From Neobacillus bataviensis (GTDB taxonomy: Bacteria > Bacillota > Bacilli > Bacillales_B > DSM-18226): a stretch of DNA of 64,000 bases. Positions 16,975 to 25,738 of the stretch are shown piece after piece. Under the pieces are notes generated by a model. It did no database searches. It saw only the letters and a list, made by a program, of their open reading frames with translations, and was not told where the DNA came from. Position 1 is the first letter of the stretch, and each line of letters opens with the position of its first letter. The stretch lies in the NCBI RefSeq assembly GCF_019969725.1, contig NZ_JAHXYW010000002.1, positions 496,001-560,000 on the forward strand, in the 5' to 3' direction. Made by a program: the position numbers and the translations under genes.

Positions 16975-17330
16975 CCGGTAAGCTGACAACCCATGTACTT
17001 GATATAAGCATTGGAAAGCCTGCTTATGGTGTCCAGGTGGAATTATGGGCAGCTGGTTCGGATAGCTCATTTGAATGCTTAAAAATCAGCAGCACGAACG
17101 AGGATGGCAGGTTAAAACAGCCGCTCCTAGAGGGTGGGTCTATGAAAAAAGGAATCTATGAAATTCGGTTCCATGTAGGAGATTATTTTCGAAATCGCGG
17201 TGCTTCAATTGGTGATCCTTCGTTTTTGGATTGTGTTCCTATTCGCTTTGGTATTTCTGATCCTGCATCCCACTATCATGTGCCATTGTTGATATCACCA
17301 GGTGGTTACAGCACCTATAGAGGGAGTTAG
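16971..17330 (+). CDS. pucM: 5-hydroxyisourate hydrolase (transthyretin-like)
   Basis: A 119-residue enzyme that hydrolyses 5-hydroxyisourate to OHCU, the substrate of UraD. The two transthyretin-related signatures are at the ends: KLTTHVLDISIGKPA with the catalytic His at residues 4-18 and the C-terminal YSTYRGS tetrapeptide-type ending. An internal H-Y-H-V segment supplies further active-site residues. It overlaps the uricase stop codon (ATGA) and precedes allantoinase by ten bases, so the three urate steps sit together. Confidence 0.95.
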   Translation: MTGKLTTHVLDISIGKPAYGVQVELWAAGSDSSFECLKISSTNEDGRLKQPLLEGGSMKKGIYEIRFHVGDYFRNRGASIGDPSFLDCVPIRFGISDPASHYHVPLLISPGGYSTYRGS

Positions 17331-17340
17331 GGAGGTTTAT

Positions 17341-18684
17341 ATGACGAAAGAGCTATGGGTGAAAAATGGCCTTGTTTTTACTGAGGAAGGCTTCCGTGAG
17401 GTAAATATCAAAATCATGGATGGAAAAATTGACTCCCTAGAAAAAGCTGAACCAATTGGAGATTGTATTGATGCGGGCGGGTGTCTGGTTGTTCCTGGTT
17501 TTATTGATGCACATGTCCACTTTAATGATCCAGGAAGGACCGATTGGGAAGGAATAGAAACGGGCAGCCGAGCTGCTGCTATGGGCGGAACGACCACCAT
17601 TTTTGATATGCCGCTTAATTGTTCACCGTCAATCACAAGCTTGCAGAATTTGCACGAAAAGAAAGAGTACTTAAGGGAACTTTCACATGTTGACTATGCT
17701 CTTTGGGGGGGAATGACCGAGACTAACCTCGATAAACGGTCAGAACTAGCGCAAATGAGCAAGGGAATTATCGCTTGGAAGGCGTTTATGAGTGAGAGCG
17801 GGATTGACGATTTTCAGTTCGTATCACCGAATGGATTAACAAAAGCCATGCAGGCGGCAAAGGAGCAAAGTAAAGTTCTCGCCCTCCATGCCGAATGGGA
17901 TGAGGAGATTACTAGACTTACTGCGTTTTATCAATATCGTGCCGGGATGGATGAAAGGAGAGCCTTTCTCGCAAGCAGGCCAATAGCTGCAGAAGAAAAG
18001 GCTGTTAGCTTTTGTTTAGAACTGGCAGCAAAATACGGAACAGCTATTCACATTGTTCACATCAGTTCAGCCAAAGTAGCATTTCTGATTGAGCAAGCGA
18101 AGAAGAGTGGTGTGAACGTAACGGTTGAAACATGTCCGCACTACCTTATTTTTAATGAAGAAGATTTCATAGAAAGAGGTGCAATCCTTAAATGTGCACC
18201 GCCTTTAAGGCCTCGGGAAGAGGTGGAGGGTTTATGGGACTGTATTAAGAATGGCATAATCGATACGATTGGTTCCGATCATTCGCCTTGTCTAGCTTCC
18301 ATGAAATCAGCCTCTTCCATCTGGGAGGCGTGGGGCGGAATCCAAGGGGTTCAATTTACTTGGCTTGCTTTAATGGATGAGGCTCTGAAACGAAAGATTG
18401 ACCTGAAACATATTTTGCCCTTAGGTACCTCTAATGTCGCCGAAAGGTTTGGAATCGCAGCTAGAAAAGGGAGAATTCATCCGGGATTGGATGCAGATTT
18501 AGTGTTGATTCGTCTGGATGAAACCACGATTGCGGATAAAAAATCCTTTGGGTTTCGGAATCCTTTTTCTCCTTACGAAAACAGGGAATTTCCCCTCAAA
18601 ATTAAGAAAACGATTTTACGCGGCAAGGTAATTTATGATGATCAAAAAGGAGTCACAAAAGAAAAATTTGGACTATGCCTCTAA
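17341..18684 (+). CDS. allB: Allantoinase
   Basis: A 447-residue cyclic amidohydrolase that opens allantoin to allantoate using two metal ions. Visible metal-site residues are HVH in DAHVHFNDPG (about residue 57), the carbamylated-lysine segment IIAWKAFMSE (about 143), the histidines in LALHAEWD and HIVHISS, and the aspartate of IGSDHSPC. I use ATG 17341, eight bases after GGGAGG; the longer frame from 17302 overlaps the preceding gene and lacks a ribosome site. Allantoate amidohydrolase follows after 16 bases. Confidence 0.94.
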   Translation: MTKELWVKNGLVFTEEGFREVNIKIMDGKIDSLEKAEPIGDCIDAGGCLVVPGFIDAHVHFNDPGRTDWEGIETGSRAAAMGGTTTIFDMPLNCSPSITSLQNLHEKKEYLRELSHVDYALWGGMTETNLDKRSELAQMSKGIIAWKAFMSESGIDDFQFVSPNGLTKAMQAAKEQSKVLALHAEWDEEITRLTAFYQYRAGMDERRAFLASRPIAAEEKAVSFCLELAAKYGTAIHIVHISSAKVAFLIEQAKKSGVNVTVETCPHYLIFNEEDFIERGAILKCAPPLRPREEVEGLWDCIKNGIIDTIGSDHSPCLASMKSASSIWEAWGGIQGVQFTWLALMDEALKRKIDLKHILPLGTSNVAERFGIAARKGRIHPGLDADLVLIRLDETTIADKKSFGFRNPFSPYENREFPLKIKKTILRGKVIYDDQKGVTKEKFGLCL

Positions 18685-18700
18685 CTAAGGGAGAGTTGTC

Positions 18701-19930
18701 ATGAGTCATGTTCCCGCAAATCTAGCAGATGCAATCGAATGGCTAAGTTCATTTGGAGCAGTTTCGGAAGGCGGGGTTACCCGTCTCCTTTACTCCAAGG
18801 CTTGGAAAGAGGCTCAACAGACGCTAAAAGAATGGATGGATGAGCTCGGATTTCAAACGTATTATGATTCGATTGGAAACTTGTTTGGAAGATTGTCATG
18901 TGGAAATTCAATGAGCCCGACCATACTCGTTGGTTCCCATGTTGATTCGGTTACATTAGGAGGTAAATATGACGGAGCTTATGGAATCCTGGCGGGAATC
19001 CTTGCATTAAGCTATCTTAAACAGCAATTTGGAGAGCCAAAGGTGAATCTTGAAATCGTCTCATTATGTGAAGAGGAAGGGAGCCGCTTCCCGATAGCCT
19101 GCTTTGGCTCCGGCATGATGACGGGGGTCTATACCTTTCAAGATATTGAAGGTTTAAAAGATTCTGAGGGCACAAGCTTTGAGTCAGCAATGAAGGAAGC
19201 GGGCTTTGGGTTTGCCAATTCAGATTATCTGAGACGAAATGATATCGATAGATTTGTTGAATTACATATTGAACAAGGACCAACTCTAGAAAAGCTTCAA
19301 AAATCTATCGGTATCGTTCAAACCATTGTCGGGCAAAAGCGGTTTATGATTACGGTAAACGGGGAATCCAACCATGCCGGTACGACATTAATGAAATGGC
19401 GGAAAGATCCGCTGCGCGGTGCGGCAGCCATGATTGATGACCTATATAACTTGGCTGAAGGATTCGATGAGAATCTGGTCACAACAGTGGGGCAGCTTTT
19501 GGTGGAACCGAATGTATCAAATGTGATACCGAATCAGGTGGTTTTTACAGTGGATGCCAGACATCCAACGGAAGAGGTTTTGAACTCCTTTTGCGAGCGA
19601 TTTTCAAGCCGTTTTATGGAAATTGCGAAGCAGAAGGGACTGCATATAGAGATAGATAGATGGCATGAGGTTCAGCCAGTGCAAATGGATGTTAAGTTAA
19701 ATGAAATGATTCAGGACATATGCACGAATCGTAATATTGGCTATCATGTGATGCATAGTGGAGCAGGGCACGATGCTCAACTATTTGCGAGAATTTGCCC
19801 AACTACCATACTGTTCGTCCCAAGTAAGGGGGGAATTAGTCATTCCCCGCTAGAATATACCTCGAACAATGAACTAGAAACAGGTCTTGATGTATTAATC
19901 GAATTATTACATCAGTTAGCTTATAAGTAG
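18701..19930 (+). CDS. allC: Allantoate amidohydrolase (M20 family)
   Basis: A 409-residue zinc- or manganese-dependent amidase of the hydantoinase/carbamoylase branch of M20. It shows GSHVDSVTLGGKYDG (metal His and Asp, about residues 77-91), CEEEGSRFP (catalytic Glu and metal ligand), HIEQGPTLE and SGAGHDAQ (last metal His). In this operon it should convert allantoate to ureidoglycine/ureidoglycolate with release of ammonia. N-carbamoyl-amino-acid hydrolase is the sequence-level alternative; the position after allantoinase decides for allantoate. Confidence 0.9.
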   Translation: MSHVPANLADAIEWLSSFGAVSEGGVTRLLYSKAWKEAQQTLKEWMDELGFQTYYDSIGNLFGRLSCGNSMSPTILVGSHVDSVTLGGKYDGAYGILAGILALSYLKQQFGEPKVNLEIVSLCEEEGSRFPIACFGSGMMTGVYTFQDIEGLKDSEGTSFESAMKEAGFGFANSDYLRRNDIDRFVELHIEQGPTLEKLQKSIGIVQTIVGQKRFMITVNGESNHAGTTLMKWRKDPLRGAAAMIDDLYNLAEGFDENLVTTVGQLLVEPNVSNVIPNQVVFTVDARHPTEEVLNSFCERFSSRFMEIAKQKGLHIEIDRWHEVQPVQMDVKLNEMIQDICTNRNIGYHVMHSGAGHDAQLFARICPTTILFVPSKGGISHSPLEYTSNNELETGLDVLIELLHQLAYK

Positions 19931-19946
19931 TAAGGAGAGTGCTATT

Positions 19947-21203
19947 ATGAATAAAGACAAAGAAAGAATTGTAAAGTGGGTTGAAGAGCAAGAAGATGAA
20001 CTGGTTCATTTTTTAGAAAAATTAGTGCAGACTCCTTCGGATAATCCTATTGGAGACTGTTATCCAATTGCTTCTCTCCTCCATCAGCAGTTATACGAAC
20101 TTGGATTTGACGATGTCTCTTTGTTAAAGGTAGACGATGATGAGGTAAAGGCGAACGGGATGATTAGTTTGGCCAATGTCGTTGCCAAATCCGGATTTGG
20201 CATTGGGAATGGTACTAATATTGTATTAAATGCACATGGTGATGTGGTGCCGCCAGGATTAGGCTGGAGTGTTGATCCGTATGGAGCAGAGATTATTGAG
20301 GGGAAAATGTATGGTCGGGGAGTGGCTGTTTCTAAATCTGATATTGCTGCTTATACGTTCGCAGTCCAAGCCTTAAAACAGGCTGGAGTCCATCAACCAT
20401 TAACCGGGCAAGTCGACTTGGCGTTTACATTTGATGAAGAAACAGGTGGAGAAATAGGGCCTAAATGGCTGTTGGAACGAGCGGTTATCAAGCCTGATTT
20501 AGCGATTGCCGCTGGGTTTACCTATTCTGCTGTAAATGCCCACAATGGCTGCTTACATTTTGAAATCAAGACAACAGGAAAATCCGCCCATGCTGCCCTT
20601 CCTCATACAGGTATTGATGCCATCGAAGCAACCTCACAAATCTTGAACGCTTTATACGAATATCGTAAGACACTCACAGTGAAAAAATCCTCTGTACCGG
20701 GTATTGATCATCCAACATTGGTTGTGGGACTCATAACAGGGGGGATTAACACCAATGTGGTGCCTGATGAGTGCAAGATTAGGATTGACCGAAGGCTGAT
20801 ACCGGGAGAGGACGCAGTACAGGCAGAAGGTGAGCTTTGTGAAATTGTGAATCAAGCAGTTGCGCATATCGAAGGTTTAAAAGTAGAAATACGGAAAATC
20901 CTTCATGCTGAAAGCTTCGGGCCGGTTTCGGAAGATTCTCCATTAATCGAAGCCTTGAATGCGAATTGGAATTTGCTGATGAAGGGAAAAGGGCAATTAT
21001 CTATCAACGGGGTTCCGATTTATGCTGACGCCCGCCATTTTTATACGAAGGGCATCCCTACCATTATGTTTGGTGTCGGCCCAAAATTGTTAGAAGAAGC
21101 CAATGGACACCGCGCAGACGAAAATATTCGTTTAGAAGATTTGCTTGATGCCACTAAAATTATTGCTTGTACGCTATATGATTTAATGTCGGTATCTTCT
21201 TAA
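19947..21203 (+). CDS. M20-family deacylase (ArgE/DapE-like)
   Basis: A 418-residue M20 metallopeptidase-type hydrolase of the ArgE/DapE-related group. Metal and catalytic residues are visible in NAHGDVVPPG (about residue 94), GRGVAVSKSD, FDEETGGEIGP (catalytic Glu pair) and a late GHRADENI. It follows allantoate amidohydrolase by 16 bases with AAGGAGAG as ribosome site and precedes the operon terminator. The location suggests that it acts on a ureido or carbamoyl product such as ureidoglycolate, as other M20 enzymes are linked to purine clusters (for example YgeY in enterics). This is inference; general amino-acid deacylase is equally possible on sequence. Confidence 0.8.
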   Translation: MNKDKERIVKWVEEQEDELVHFLEKLVQTPSDNPIGDCYPIASLLHQQLYELGFDDVSLLKVDDDEVKANGMISLANVVAKSGFGIGNGTNIVLNAHGDVVPPGLGWSVDPYGAEIIEGKMYGRGVAVSKSDIAAYTFAVQALKQAGVHQPLTGQVDLAFTFDEETGGEIGPKWLLERAVIKPDLAIAAGFTYSAVNAHNGCLHFEIKTTGKSAHAALPHTGIDAIEATSQILNALYEYRKTLTVKKSSVPGIDHPTLVVGLITGGINTNVVPDECKIRIDRRLIPGEDAVQAEGELCEIVNQAVAHIEGLKVEIRKILHAESFGPVSEDSPLIEALNANWNLLMKGKGQLSINGVPIYADARHFYTKGIPTIMFGVGPKLLEEANGHRADENIRLEDLLDATKIIACTLYDLMSVSS

Positions 21204-21232
21204 CGGGAATTAAACAAAAATAGTAGTTCATG

Positions 21233-21277
21233 TAAGCCAGTGCCTATTTTTAAGGATGCTGGCTTATTATTTTTCTT
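21233..21277 (+). terminator. Terminator ending the urate operon
   Basis: TAAGCCAG and CTGGCTTA form an eight-pair stem around a loop of about 20 bases, followed by ATTATTTTTC and a further T run. It separates the M20 gene from the dipeptidase unit, although some read-through is likely. Confidence 0.7.
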
Positions 21278-21321
21278 TTTTCAATGTGGTAAAATTCTTA
21301 ATAAAAAGGAGCTTTCCAAAT

Positions 21322-22257
21322 ATGAACATAATTGACCTGCATTGCGATGCCTTATTGAAACTCCAAGAGGGCCAAGGTACATTTCGTTTTGAGGATGCAC
21401 CTGAATTAGAAACAAACAAAACCCGGTTACAAAAAGGAAAAATAAAGGTTCAATGCTTTGCAATCTTTATCGACCCTGATATCCCATCTGATCAGAAATT
21501 CCAAGTAGCACTGGAACAAATCGATTATTTTTATCAGGAAGTTCTGGGGAAAAACCCTGATATGATACATATTAAAGATTGGTCTGATTTTGATAGTTTA
21601 AAAATTGGCCAGATTGGGGCGATGCTAACACTTGAGGGCGTCGATGCGATTGGCAATGATTTAATGAAGCTCCGTATTCTTTATCAGCTTGGTGTTCGTT
21701 CGGTGGGTTTGACTTGGAATAATGCCAATCTTGCTGCAGATGGTGCTGGTGAACCGCGCGGCGGCGGATTGACATTGTTAGGAAAAGATATTGTTGATTT
21801 AAATAATGAGCATCAGGTACTCACAGATGTATCCCATTTAAGTGATAGAGCTTTTTGGGATGTGATGGAAATCGCCCAATACCCGATTGCGAGCCATTCC
21901 AATTCGAGGACGCTTTGCAATCATCTCCGTAATCTTACAGACGAACAGGCTGAGGCAATGTTCCATAAAGGCGGTTTGATTCACGTCGTTTACAATCCAC
22001 CATTTATAAAAGAAAGTGGTGAAGCAACCATCGCGGATCTGATTAACCATATCGATTATTTCTGTTCATTGGGCGGAGTAAAGCAAATTGGGTTAGGTTC
22101 GGACTTTGACGGGATCACGACCTTTATCACTAATTTAGAGGATGCCTCTAAAACTCAAAATCTCATAAATGAATTGTTAAAGCATTACAAAGAGGAAGAA
22201 GTAAGGGGATTTGCTTTTCAAAACTTTCTTGACCATAGACCGGGGTTCTCAAAATGA
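21322..22257 (+). CDS. Membrane-dipeptidase-type (M19) dipeptidase
   Basis: A 311-residue member of the M19 renal-dipeptidase family, a TIM-barrel amidohydrolase that cleaves dipeptides, sometimes of D-amino acids. The N-terminal metal motif IDLHCDALLK, LTLEGVDAIG, SHSNSRTLCNHLRNLTD and GLGSDFDG match the family. No signal peptide is seen, so it is cytoplasmic. I chose ATG 21322 because AAGGAG lies ten bases upstream and the protein then begins directly with the metal motif. The S58 peptidase gene overlaps its stop codon as ATGA. Confidence 0.88.
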   Translation: MNIIDLHCDALLKLQEGQGTFRFEDAPELETNKTRLQKGKIKVQCFAIFIDPDIPSDQKFQVALEQIDYFYQEVLGKNPDMIHIKDWSDFDSLKIGQIGAMLTLEGVDAIGNDLMKLRILYQLGVRSVGLTWNNANLAADGAGEPRGGGLTLLGKDIVDLNNEHQVLTDVSHLSDRAFWDVMEIAQYPIASHSNSRTLCNHLRNLTDEQAEAMFHKGGLIHVVYNPPFIKESGEATIADLINHIDYFCSLGGVKQIGLGSDFDGITTFITNLEDASKTQNLINELLKHYKEEEVRGFAFQNFLDHRPGFSK

Positions 22258-23282
22258 AGGTAAGGGAAAAGGGAATCACCATTGGTAAGTTGCCCTCAGG
22301 GGTAAAAAACTGTATCACGGATGTAGAGGGTGTAATGGTTGGCCATGTAACAATGGACTTCCCTTTGGATTCGGCTGGTGACGAATATGCATGTACTGGA
22401 GTAACAGCCATACTGCCTCACAAAGGCAATCTGTTTAAAGAAAAAGTGACAGCTGCGAGCTATGTCATTAACGGATTCGGAAAAACAACAGGCCTTGTGC
22501 AGGTAAATGAATTGGGCGTCCTTGAATCGCCGATCATGTTGACGAATACCTTTGCAGTTCCTGCCGTGACTCAAGGAACACTCGAGTATATGCTTGCTGG
22601 GAATCCGGAAATCGGCGACACCACTGGGACGATCAATATTGTAGTGGGAGAATGTAATGACAGCTATTTAAATTCGATTCGCTTGTTTCCTGTAAAACCT
22701 GAACATGCCATCGATGCCATCCAGAACGCATCTGAACACCGAGCTGAGGAAGGCGCGGTTGGTGCCGGCAAAGGAATGATTTGCTTTGGCTACAAAGGCG
22801 GGATTGGCTCTTCTTCTAGAATGGTTGAGGAGTATACAATTGGCTGCCTTGTCCTTACTAATTTTGGGAAAAAGGAAGAACTTTTGAGGTTTCGAAATTC
22901 TGAAAGGTCTGCATTGTCAGAGACCTCCGATGGTTCGATCATCATCGTGCTGGCAACAGACGCACCATTAAGTGACCGGCAATTACAGCGTATTGCAAAA
23001 AGATGCGGAATTGGCCTAGGTCGAACGGGCAGTCATTTTAGCCACGGAAGCGGGGATATCGTCATTGCTTTTTCAACGGCTCATAAAATAGCGCATTTTT
23101 CGGATGAGGTGACGGAAATCCGTAAACAGCTTCGTGAAGACCATCCAATCATAAACCAGCTATTTGCAGCTGCTGCTGAAGCGGCGGAAGAGGCAATCTT
23201 CAATTCTCTATCGCAGGCAAATACGACTAAAGGCAGAGCCGGACGAATCGTCCACCATATCGACTTACTAAAAGAGGAGTAA
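22254..23282 (+). CDS. P1/S58-family aminopeptidase (DmpA-like)
   Basis: A 342-residue Ntn-hydrolase-type protein of the DmpA/P1 (S58) family, whose members self-cleave and act as L- or D-aminopeptidases, beta-aminopeptidases or amidases. Family stretches are GKLPSGVKNCITDVEGVMVG at the start, GFGKTTGLVQVNELG, and the probable nucleophile Ser in FSHGSGDIVIAFS, where the autocleavage would occur between Gly and Ser. It overlaps the dipeptidase stop (ATGA), so the two peptidases are made together. The physiological substrate is unknown. Confidence 0.85.
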   Translation: MKVREKGITIGKLPSGVKNCITDVEGVMVGHVTMDFPLDSAGDEYACTGVTAILPHKGNLFKEKVTAASYVINGFGKTTGLVQVNELGVLESPIMLTNTFAVPAVTQGTLEYMLAGNPEIGDTTGTINIVVGECNDSYLNSIRLFPVKPEHAIDAIQNASEHRAEEGAVGAGKGMICFGYKGGIGSSSRMVEEYTIGCLVLTNFGKKEELLRFRNSERSALSETSDGSIIIVLATDAPLSDRQLQRIAKRCGIGLGRTGSHFSHGSGDIVIAFSTAHKIAHFSDEVTEIRKQLREDHPIINQLFAAAAEAAEEAIFNSLSQANTTKGRAGRIVHHIDLLKEE

Positions 23283-23287
23283 ATAAC

Positions 23288-23518
23288 GTGTACCTTACCA
23301 TAAAAGAAACAGCAGAATATTTATCGATACCGGAGCAGACTGTCAAAAGTCTAATCCAGCAAAAGAAAATCCGCGCCCTCTTTAACGGCAGCGAATATTT
23401 AATTTATAAAGAACAATTCAACACTCATTTAAAACAAATGGAAAAATACAAACAACTCGTAGAAGAAATATTAAGCGAACCCATTCCAGAAGATTTAGAT
23501 GTAAAGGATGAGGACTAG
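23288..23518 (+). CDS. Excisionase-type helix-turn-helix protein
   Basis: A 76-residue DNA-binding protein. Residues 1-45 form a MerR/excisionase-like winged HTH (YLTIKETAEYLSIPEQTVKSL, then QQKKIRALFNGSEYLIYKEQF), and the acidic tail (ILSEPIPEDLDVKDED) is probably disordered. It starts at GTG 23288, five bases after the S58 stop, and its own stop overlaps the next start. No integrase or phage gene is nearby, so it is more likely a small regulator than a true excisionase. Targets unknown. Confidence 0.78.
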   Translation: MYLTIKETAEYLSIPEQTVKSLIQQKKIRALFNGSEYLIYKEQFNTHLKQMEKYKQLVEEILSEPIPEDLDVKDED

Positions 23519-23904
23519 TGAGGGAAATTTTTTTAAAAAGAATTTATGAACCTTTTGATGAGATGGATGGCAGCCGCATTTTGATTGACCGGGTGTGGCC
23601 GCGGGGGATGTCGAAGGAAGCAGCGAAGTTAACCCATTGGTTTAAGGATATTTCCCCAAGCCCTGAGCTTCGGAAATGGTTTTGTCATAAACCTGAGCTA
23701 TTTGATGAATTCCGCAGTAAATATATTGATGAACTCCGGACTGACGAAAAGAAGCTTCAGCTGATCGAGCAAATTATGGATGCCTCCGCAAATAATAAAG
23801 TAACTTTACTTTATGGTGCAAAAGATCCAGTGTACAATCATGCTCGCGTTTTGCAGGAAGAGCTTAATAGAAAAAGACAGATAGGAAATGGTTATGTTGA
23901 ATAA
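23518..23904 (+). CDS. DUF488-family (YeaO-like) protein
   Basis: A 128-residue member of the DUF488 family with the signature IDRVWPRGMSKEAAKLTHW (residues 22-40) and a C-terminal TLLYGAKDPVYNHARVL. The family is widespread and has no settled biochemical role. It starts with GTG overlapping the TAG of the HTH gene by one base, and its end overlaps the start of the ATP-pyrophosphatase gene, so the three are translationally coupled. Confidence 0.85.
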   Translation: MREIFLKRIYEPFDEMDGSRILIDRVWPRGMSKEAAKLTHWFKDISPSPELRKWFCHKPELFDEFRSKYIDELRTDEKKLQLIEQIMDASANNKVTLLYGAKDPVYNHARVLQEELNRKRQIGNGYVE

Positions 23905-24577
23905 AAAGATTGCATTATCCTGGAGCGGCGGGAAGGATGGATGCATGGCATTGCACCACTTAGTGGAGCAGGGTTATGAGGTTGCATGCTTACTTACGAC
24001 CGTTCCAGTCGAAATCGGGAGAACCTTTGGTCATGGAGAAAAAACCGAAATGATCAAGCTTCAAGGAAACTCGTTAAATATACCCGTACATTTTATCGCA
24101 TGTTCCTTTGATCATTATACTGAAGACTTTATTAAAACTCTTAAACAACTAAGAGATCATTATGATCTAAGCGGTATTGCATTTGGAGATTTATATTTTG
24201 ATCCTCACCGTGAGTGGGGAGAAAAAGTTGCGGAGGCCGCCGATGTTAATGCTATCTATCCCTTATGGATGAAGCAGGAAGAGGCCTCGCAGGCACTTGA
24301 AGATTTTGTTCGAAGCGGCTATAAAGCTGTGGTTATTCGAGTAAGAGAAGATATTTTAGATGAGTTGTGGCTTGGCAGAAAAATAGATTCTTCATTTGTT
24401 AAGGATATTCTGGTTACTGAAAGTTGTCCGATGGGCGAAGCTGGTGAATACCACACCTTTGTTTATGATGGTCCATTATTTTCAAAAAGAATTCAGCTTG
24501 AAAAAGGAAAAATTATTACCCTTGAAACTACAAAGAAATTAGAATTTGAGTATTTTTGTCTAACGGACCATGACTGA
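23894..24577 (+). CDS. Adenine-nucleotide alpha-hydrolase (diphthine-ammonia-ligase-like)
   Basis: A 227-residue protein of the PP-loop ATP-pyrophosphatase superfamily, group DUF71/diphthine-ammonia ligase. The N-terminal PP-loop SWSGGKDGCMALHHL (residues 8-22) binds ATP, GIAFGDLYFDPHREW lies in the middle, and GEAGEYHTFVYDGPLF is the family's conserved C-terminal signature. Bacteria lack diphthamide, so the true substrate is another amide- or ammonia-accepting compound. I chose ATG 23894 with AGGAAA upstream; ATG 23888 sits too close. It overlaps the DUF488 gene by 11 bases. Confidence 0.85.
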   Translation: MLNKKIALSWSGGKDGCMALHHLVEQGYEVACLLTTVPVEIGRTFGHGEKTEMIKLQGNSLNIPVHFIACSFDHYTEDFIKTLKQLRDHYDLSGIAFGDLYFDPHREWGEKVAEAADVNAIYPLWMKQEEASQALEDFVRSGYKAVVIRVREDILDELWLGRKIDSSFVKDILVTESCPMGEAGEYHTFVYDGPLFSKRIQLEKGKIITLETTKKLEFEYFCLTDHD

Positions 24578-24593
24578 TAAATATTATTAAAAA

Positions 24594-24672
24594 CTAGGCT
24601 GTGTTAAACGATATTGTTGTTTTTTATACTCTGTTGATTGGAGCGGAAATCAACAGACAAATTTAACAGAAC
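24594..24672. repeat. Minimal copy of the AGGCTGT palindromic repeat
   Basis: It begins AGGCTGTGTTAAA, contains the perfect hairpin CTGTTGATTGGAGCGGAAATCAACAG split as CTGTTGATT / AATCAACAG around GGAGCGGA, and ends in AATTTAACAGAACC, a decayed inverted end. Compared with 15090-15338 the whole GC-rich core is missing. It lies in the convergent gap between the ATP-pyrophosphatase and the epimerase. Confidence 0.75.
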
Positions 24673-24678
24673 CAAAAA

Positions 24679-25668
24679 CTAAGAAATATTATTGTATTCT
24701 TTATACCACTCGACAAACTTTTTGATTCCCTCTTTAACAGAAGTTATAGGTTTATAGTTAATATCATTTACTAAGTCGTCAATATCAGCATATGTTTCGA
24801 GGACATCGCCTGGCTGAAATGGTAATAATTTCATAACAGCATTCCTTCCGAGGTGTTCTTCGAGCACTTGGATAAAGTCATTAAGGTTTACTGGATGATT
24901 GTTACCAATGTTATAGATTTTATAATAAGAATTAGATTTGTCAGGCGGTCCTTTTTTTATAAGTCGATATATGGATTCTATTACATCATCAATATAGGTA
25001 AAGTCTCTTTTCATATTTCCATAGTTATAAACCTCGATAGGTTCTTGATTCATGATGGCATTCGAAAATGTAAAGTATGCCATATCCGGTCTGCCCCAAG
25101 GTCCGTAAACTGTAAAAAAGCGAAGCCCGGTTGTAGGGAGTTGATATAATTGGCTGTATGAATAAGCCAATAGCTCATTAGCTTTTTTTGTAGCACCATA
25201 TAAGCTAACCGGATTATCAACACGATCATTTACAGAAAACGGTATTTTTTTATTGTTCCCGTAGACAGAACTTGATGATGCATAAATTAGATGTTTGATT
25301 TGATATTTTTTACAGCAGTCAAGTATATTTGCAAATCCAACAAGGTTTGATTGGATATACACGTGGGGATTTTGCAGACTGTATCTTACTCCTGCTTGAG
25401 CTGCCAGATTAACAACAATGTCAATGTTATATTGGTCAAAGATACTTTCCAATAACTCGAGGTTTTCGATGGAACCTTTAATGAATGAAAAATTTGGATA
25501 GTTTGCTAGAATGCTTAATCTATCATATTTTAAAGTTGTGTCATAATAATTATTTATATTATCAATACCAAGCACATGGAAACCTTCATCTAACAAGCGC
25601 TTAGAAAGATGGAAACCTATGAAGCCTGCACAACCAGTGACAAATACGCCTCCAGTTAATCTTTGCAC
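24679..25668 (-). CDS. ytcB: NAD-dependent UDP-sugar 4-epimerase (spore polysaccharide locus)
   Basis: A 329-residue extended short-chain dehydrogenase of the UDP-glucuronate/UDP-glucose 4-epimerase type. The NAD-binding VTGCAGFIGFHL is at residues 10-21. The catalytic Ser and Tyr-x3-Lys are in SSSSVYG and SLYGATKKANE, and RFFTVYGPWGRPDMA is typical of UDP-GlcA epimerases. It is the third gene of a unit with UDP-glucose dehydrogenase and a nucleotidyltransferase, which mirrors the ytcA-ytdA-ytcB set of B. subtilis. It would turn UDP-glucuronate into UDP-galacturonate for spore-surface sugar. Symbol by synteny and family. Confidence 0.85.
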   Translation of the reverse strand: MQRLTGGVFVTGCAGFIGFHLSKRLLDEGFHVLGIDNINNYYDTTLKYDRLSILANYPNFSFIKGSIENLELLESIFDQYNIDIVVNLAAQAGVRYSLQNPHVYIQSNLVGFANILDCCKKYQIKHLIYASSSSVYGNNKKIPFSVNDRVDNPVSLYGATKKANELLAYSYSQLYQLPTTGLRFFTVYGPWGRPDMAYFTFSNAIMNQEPIEVYNYGNMKRDFTYIDDVIESIYRLIKKGPPDKSNSYYKIYNIGNNHPVNLNDFIQVLEEHLGRNAVMKLLPFQPGDVLETYADIDDLVNDINYKPITSVKEGIKKFVEWYKEYNNIS

Positions 25669-25738
25669 GTTTATTCCTCCAATTCTATTTAACCAAATGC
25701 TGCTGGGGATAAACAGTTCGACACAGCAGAAAACTAGG

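Noticed and set aside
23288..23518. Excisionase as evidence of a prophage or integrated element
   Set aside because: No integrase, attachment repeats or phage genes nearby, and the gene is coupled to metabolic genes.
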